NCBI GenBank assembly: GCA_013365365.1 | Contig: JABVXU010000820.1 | Location: forward strand, 1-19,175 | Source of the DNA: Cruorifilaria tuberocauda | Taxonomy: Eukaryota > Nematoda > Chromadorea > Rhabditida > Onchocercidae | Direction of reading: 5' to 3' | Length of the DNA stretch: 19,175 nucleotides | Shown here: positions 1 to 19,175 of the stretch, piece by piece | Layout of the letters: each line of letters begins with the position of its first letter | Position numbering within the stretch: the stretch's first letter is position 1 | Program-made: the position numbers and the translations under genes | The notes under the pieces: generated by a model | What the model was told of the DNA's origin: nothing | Seen by the model: only the letters and a program-made list of their open reading frames with translations | Databases searched by the model: none

Positions 1-989
1 AAGTATTGATTTTTTGCAACTTGTTTTAAGCGATTGTCAAGTTAGATTCATGATAACAAAATTTGCATATGAAATATAGTATAAAAAGTCGTTATTATTA
101 TTTCATTTTATTTCGTACGGTGCAGTTGTTCGATGATGGGCAGTTCTTCTGGTCTGTTGCTTTCTTATGTTGTAAATATTTCCCATAAAACTTTTAGCTA
201 AATACTTTTAATTTTAAGGAAGTTTAAACTATTTCTCTAGTCTAGAATTGTTAAATTTTAATTTAGAAAGATGAAAATATCTGATAAACGATAAAAATTT
301 TATGAAATTACTAGAGAAATTTATATTATGAGCTATTAGGTGAAAATATTTAATTAAAAAATTTTCATTGAGTAATTACATCAATTATACCTAATTAATA
401 AATTATTTACTTTGTTTTATCTTATTTTTTAATTTTTGTAATTTTTTTTGATTAAATTTGAAATGGTAGATAATGCATCATTTTACATGACATTATCATG
501 AGATAGCGAATTATTTATGTGGATAATAAAAGATAAATAGAATTTCTAACTTCTGGAGCGTAGGAAATTTGAAATTTCAGCCTTCTGGTACTAATTGAGA
601 AGTATTAAAAATGAAAAATCGTATCCTTGTAATGATAAATTTTTTCCTCGAAGTGGAAGGTTTTTTTTTTGAAGCACAGCTGTCAGAAGTTAACATTGAT
701 TCATCACTTCAAATTGAACCTCAGAAAAGTAGCGTTTTCCAATGAATTATCATGATCTCACTTAAAATTTTTCTCCAAAATAATTGATTGTTTTTCTTGT
801 TTTTTTTTTCTAGCAAAATTTAGCTTAAATATGAAAAAATGGCTTAAGTATGAAAAAGCAACTGATAATTAGCAAAATCTTTCATATGATGAAATTTTGC
901 GTTAATTTTTTAATTATTTTCACAATTTTTACGCAATGTTTATAGGAAAATATTGATTGATTATTGATTGATTCATTGATTAAATTCAG
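1..989. other. 5' flanking DNA, no gene seen
   Basis: AT-rich sequence with poly(T) and poly(A) runs and stop codons in every frame. I see no convincing exon, RNA gene or mobile element. Around 950-980 there is a short run of imperfect ATTGATTG units. A gene ending to the left of the window cannot be excluded. Confidence 0.6.
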
Positions 990-1120
990 CCAATCCTTGA
1001 ACGACCGTGCTAGTTTTGATTGGTTATTCGAAGTGAAAAAATTTTTTTAAAAATTTGCATAAAACCAAGGATATAAATAGTGCTAGATGCCATGGTTGAC
1101 TTCATTTGTTACAAGTTTAG
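990..1120 (+). promoter_or_regulatory. Putative core promoter of unc-82
   Basis: CCAAT at 990-994, an inverted copy (ATTGG) at 1019-1023 and TATAAATAG at 1072-1080 lie in order ahead of the predicted first ATG at 1137. The spacing from TATA to a start near 1105 is ordinary for RNA polymerase II. In AT-rich DNA, TATA-like words are common by chance, so the support is the combination with a phase-compatible first exon just downstream. Confidence 0.4.
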
Positions 1121-1121
1121 G
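1111..1121 (+). other. Possible spliced-leader trans-splice acceptor
   Basis: The sequence AAGTTTAG ends at 1120, 16 bases before ATG 1137, after a T-rich stretch. Many nematode mRNAs receive SL1 at such an AG close to the start codon. No donor precedes it within the predicted transcript. This is inference; the AG may be unused. Confidence 0.3.
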
Positions 1122-1136
1122 AAAAAAGTTTGTTCA

Positions 1137-17545
<16,409 letters not shown>

Positions 17546-17603
17546 GAATTCAACCATGTATTAGAATTTCACCATTGTCACCTCCACCTCCGTACGCAAC
17601 GAA

Positions 17604-17651
17604 AATAAAATCTTGTGCTTTTAGGGTTTTGTTCATTGCTCTGTTAATAAA
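17604..17651 (+). terminator. Two polyadenylation signals of unc-82
   Basis: AATAAA occurs at 17604-17609 and at 17646-17651, 59 and 101 bases after the stop codon. Both are perfect matches to the canonical signal and would give a short 3' UTR of roughly 75-130 bases. Cleavage sites are not visible from sequence. Confidence 0.7.
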
Positions 17652-17670
17652 TACCGACAATTTTCAGCGG

Positions 17671-17710
17671 ATTTAAAGAACTTTTAATAATGAAAAAGTT
17701 CTTTTCAAAT
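17671..17710 (+). repeat. Perfect 11-bp hairpin just past the second poly(A) signal
   Basis: AAAGAACTTTT at 17675-17685 pairs with AAAAGTTCTTT at 17694-17704 around an 8-base loop. With a 2-base bulge the stem extends by four pairs (ATTT at 17671-17674 with AAAT at 17707-17710). It begins 20 bases after the second AATAAA, so it lies at or just beyond the likely cleavage site. Confidence 0.6.
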
Positions 17711-17774
17711 TATTTATTAAAATTTTTTTTCGCTTCAAAAAATTTCCTCAAAAACATATGCTATGTTCTATGAT

Positions 17775-17844
17775 GGATGATTCTCTATCATCCTTTTCTT
17801 TTTTTCGTGATACTCTGTGATATGATACTAAATAATTGTATCAT
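17775..17844. repeat. Two further short inverted repeats downstream of unc-82
   Basis: GGATGAT at 17775-17781 pairs with ATCATCC at 17787-17793 around 5 bases. ATGATAC at 17822-17828 pairs with GTATCAT at 17838-17844 around 9 bases. They are short, but follow the 11-bp hairpin within 170 bases. Confidence 0.5.
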
Positions 17845-17849
17845 GATAG

Positions 17850-18479
17850 TGCCCAATTTCATTGCACCTTTGGAGCTATTAATAATTTCAATGTAAATCA
17901 ATGTAAAAGCTATTCTTCTTTTTTTTTTATAAACATAATAAAATCGAATTATACGCTCAAACAGGTATAGTAACGAGTTACTGTTTGTTACTCTCATTTC
18001 ATACACTTCCGAAATTCCTTTTTTGTAATGATGGCAAGTGTTTTATTATCTGTTTAACGACTGTTTCAATATAGTTATTAAAACATAAACAAATTGTAAG
18101 GATGAGATTCATCAAAATATGTATGTAAATCAATTATGGCAAAATCGTTGAGCAATAGATAAATGTATCTAAAAAAATTGTCTTGTTTGTTCAGTTAATG
18201 TAATTTCTCAAATAAATGGTGCAAATTGGAGGATATCAGATGCATTTTATCTCTTGAAAAACGTATTTTTCTGATCTATTTTAAAAGAAAAGTTGAAGTT
18301 GACAACAATCAGCTCTCATATCATTAACGCAAACTTTAATCTTGCCTGATTAATTAATGCTCAAACATTTTGAAATACATCCAAGGTAAATCTCACAGTG
18401 ATAGTTTTAAAAATCTTATCCGTAACGAGTTTTACAAAATAATCAATATGACTCATTTTGATCATCTTTTCTGCCACAG
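17850..18479. other. Intergenic AT-rich DNA, no gene seen
   Basis: No coding exon or RNA gene is recognised. Part of the right end (from about 18380) might belong to the degraded retroelement that follows, but the similarity there is too weak to claim. Confidence 0.5.
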
Positions 18480-19175
18480 ATAAAAGAAGTTCAAGTTTGA
18501 TTTTGGTTTTATGTAAATTATAAATGGAAGACACGGAGCTGTATTTTTTCTGAAGGATAGATTGTGATAAATCGTGATGGCATCTTTACATTTTTTGGCC
18601 AAGAATCAATGTTTCCTTCTCTTCTTGAATTTCTATCAGAATAAAATCGTCTCAATTCATACTATTAAAAGACGCTCAAGGAGAAATTACCCAAGAAAAT
18701 TTAGCATGTTATCATTTTCAACAAGTTCCATTTGAAATAATATCATCCCCTTTTCTACAATCAGCTAATCCCAATTATTTAGAAACTCATGAAAACAAAA
18801 TCGCTTTAGAAATATGGAGAAACCTTTACATTAAAATGTTGTTTTATCAACCAAGGAAACCCAAGAAGCACTCAGAAGTTAGAAGTCCTTGAAAAAGCTT
18901 CAATGAGTGCAAGAGAATTTCTATCAAGCGATAACAATTTACTAAATTTATTCCTAAAAGCAATCGAGTGGATGAGATACGATTCAAGAAAATTCTTGGC
19001 ATCAGTTAGGATCCTAAAAAGAATAATCTGGAAATTACTTAATATCTTGGAACGAAGGGGACTCAACAAAACAATTATTTTACAATTAATATGTTATCAT
19101 GCCTGTAATGGTGGAAAGAATTGGGGGATCAGGTGTTACATTAGTATGTCATCTTGGACATACGAGATCATTTTT
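18480..19175 (+). pseudogene. Decayed BEL/Pao-type LTR retrotransposon reverse transcriptase fragment
   Basis: Conceptual translation in shifting plus-strand frames recalls the reverse transcriptase core of BEL/Pao elements. Pieces visible: GIFTFFGQES (from 18579), LLKDAQGEI and VPFEIISSPFLQSA in the frame of 18659, EIWRNLY before the active-site region, then LSTKETQEAL in the frame of 18838, then REFLSSDNN in the frame of 18897. Beyond 18990 matches are weak and again change frame. At least two frameshifts and several in-frame stops (for example in the 18500-18580 part and at 18890) make it non-functional. The first frameshift falls at the catalytic Tyr-x-Asp position, near 18828-18838, where the Asp codons are not readable. 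No LTRs, integrase or gag are in the window; the right edge is open and the left edge uncertain. The family call rests on recalled similarity, not a search. Confidence 0.7.

Noticed and set aside
17788..18006. Minus-strand 72-codon frame downstream of unc-82
   Set aside because: Composition typical of random AT-rich DNA; it overlaps the hairpins and has no recognisable domain.
18872..19069. Minus-strand 65-codon frame at the right end
   Set aside because: Antisense shadow of the reverse transcriptase fragment, which is readable on the plus strand.

Overview
The window is eukaryotic genomic DNA and almost certainly from a nematode. It is very AT-rich, with many short GT-AG introns whose acceptors look like TTTTAG or TTTCAG. 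A spirurid/filarial (clade III) worm is my best guess, because of the AT content, the larger introns and a decayed BEL/Pao element. The species cannot be fixed from the sequence.

Nearly the whole window is one plus-strand gene, which I read by joining exons. It encodes a NUAK-family (AMPK-related, LKB1-activated) Ser/Thr kinase, the orthologue of C. elegans UNC-82. The model has 39 exons from ATG 1137 to TAA 17545. The joined CDS is 5040 bases, an exact multiple of three, giving 1679 residues. Every junction is GT-AG and phase-compatible. Exons 3-8 (4692-6561) hold a complete kinase domain with all catalytic residues. Exons 9-39 hold a tail of about 1330 residues: charged helical stretches, two acidic Ser/Glu/Asp tracts, a long polar Tyr/Asn/Ser/Arg-rich part, one GILK motif of the kind used by NUAKs to bind protein phosphatase 1, and a basic C-terminal block.

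Layout: 1-1136 is the 5' flank with CCAAT and TATA-like elements. 1137-1152 is a predicted small first exon (moderate confidence). 1153-3980 is a long first intron. 3981-17545 holds the remaining exons. 17546-17850 is the 3' UTR with two AATAAA signals and a row of hairpins. About 18480-19175 is a broken BEL/Pao-type reverse transcriptase running off the right edge.

The points most worth a second look are the GILK motif, which becomes a GILK-plus-RVxF arrangement if the next intron is retained; a run of six consecutive phase 0-0 exons covering the first acidic tract; a NAGNAG acceptor inside the kinase domain; a candidate alternative terminal exon in intron 23; and a hairpin just past the second poly(A) signal. 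I found no second protein-coding host gene, no RNA gene and no CRISPR array.
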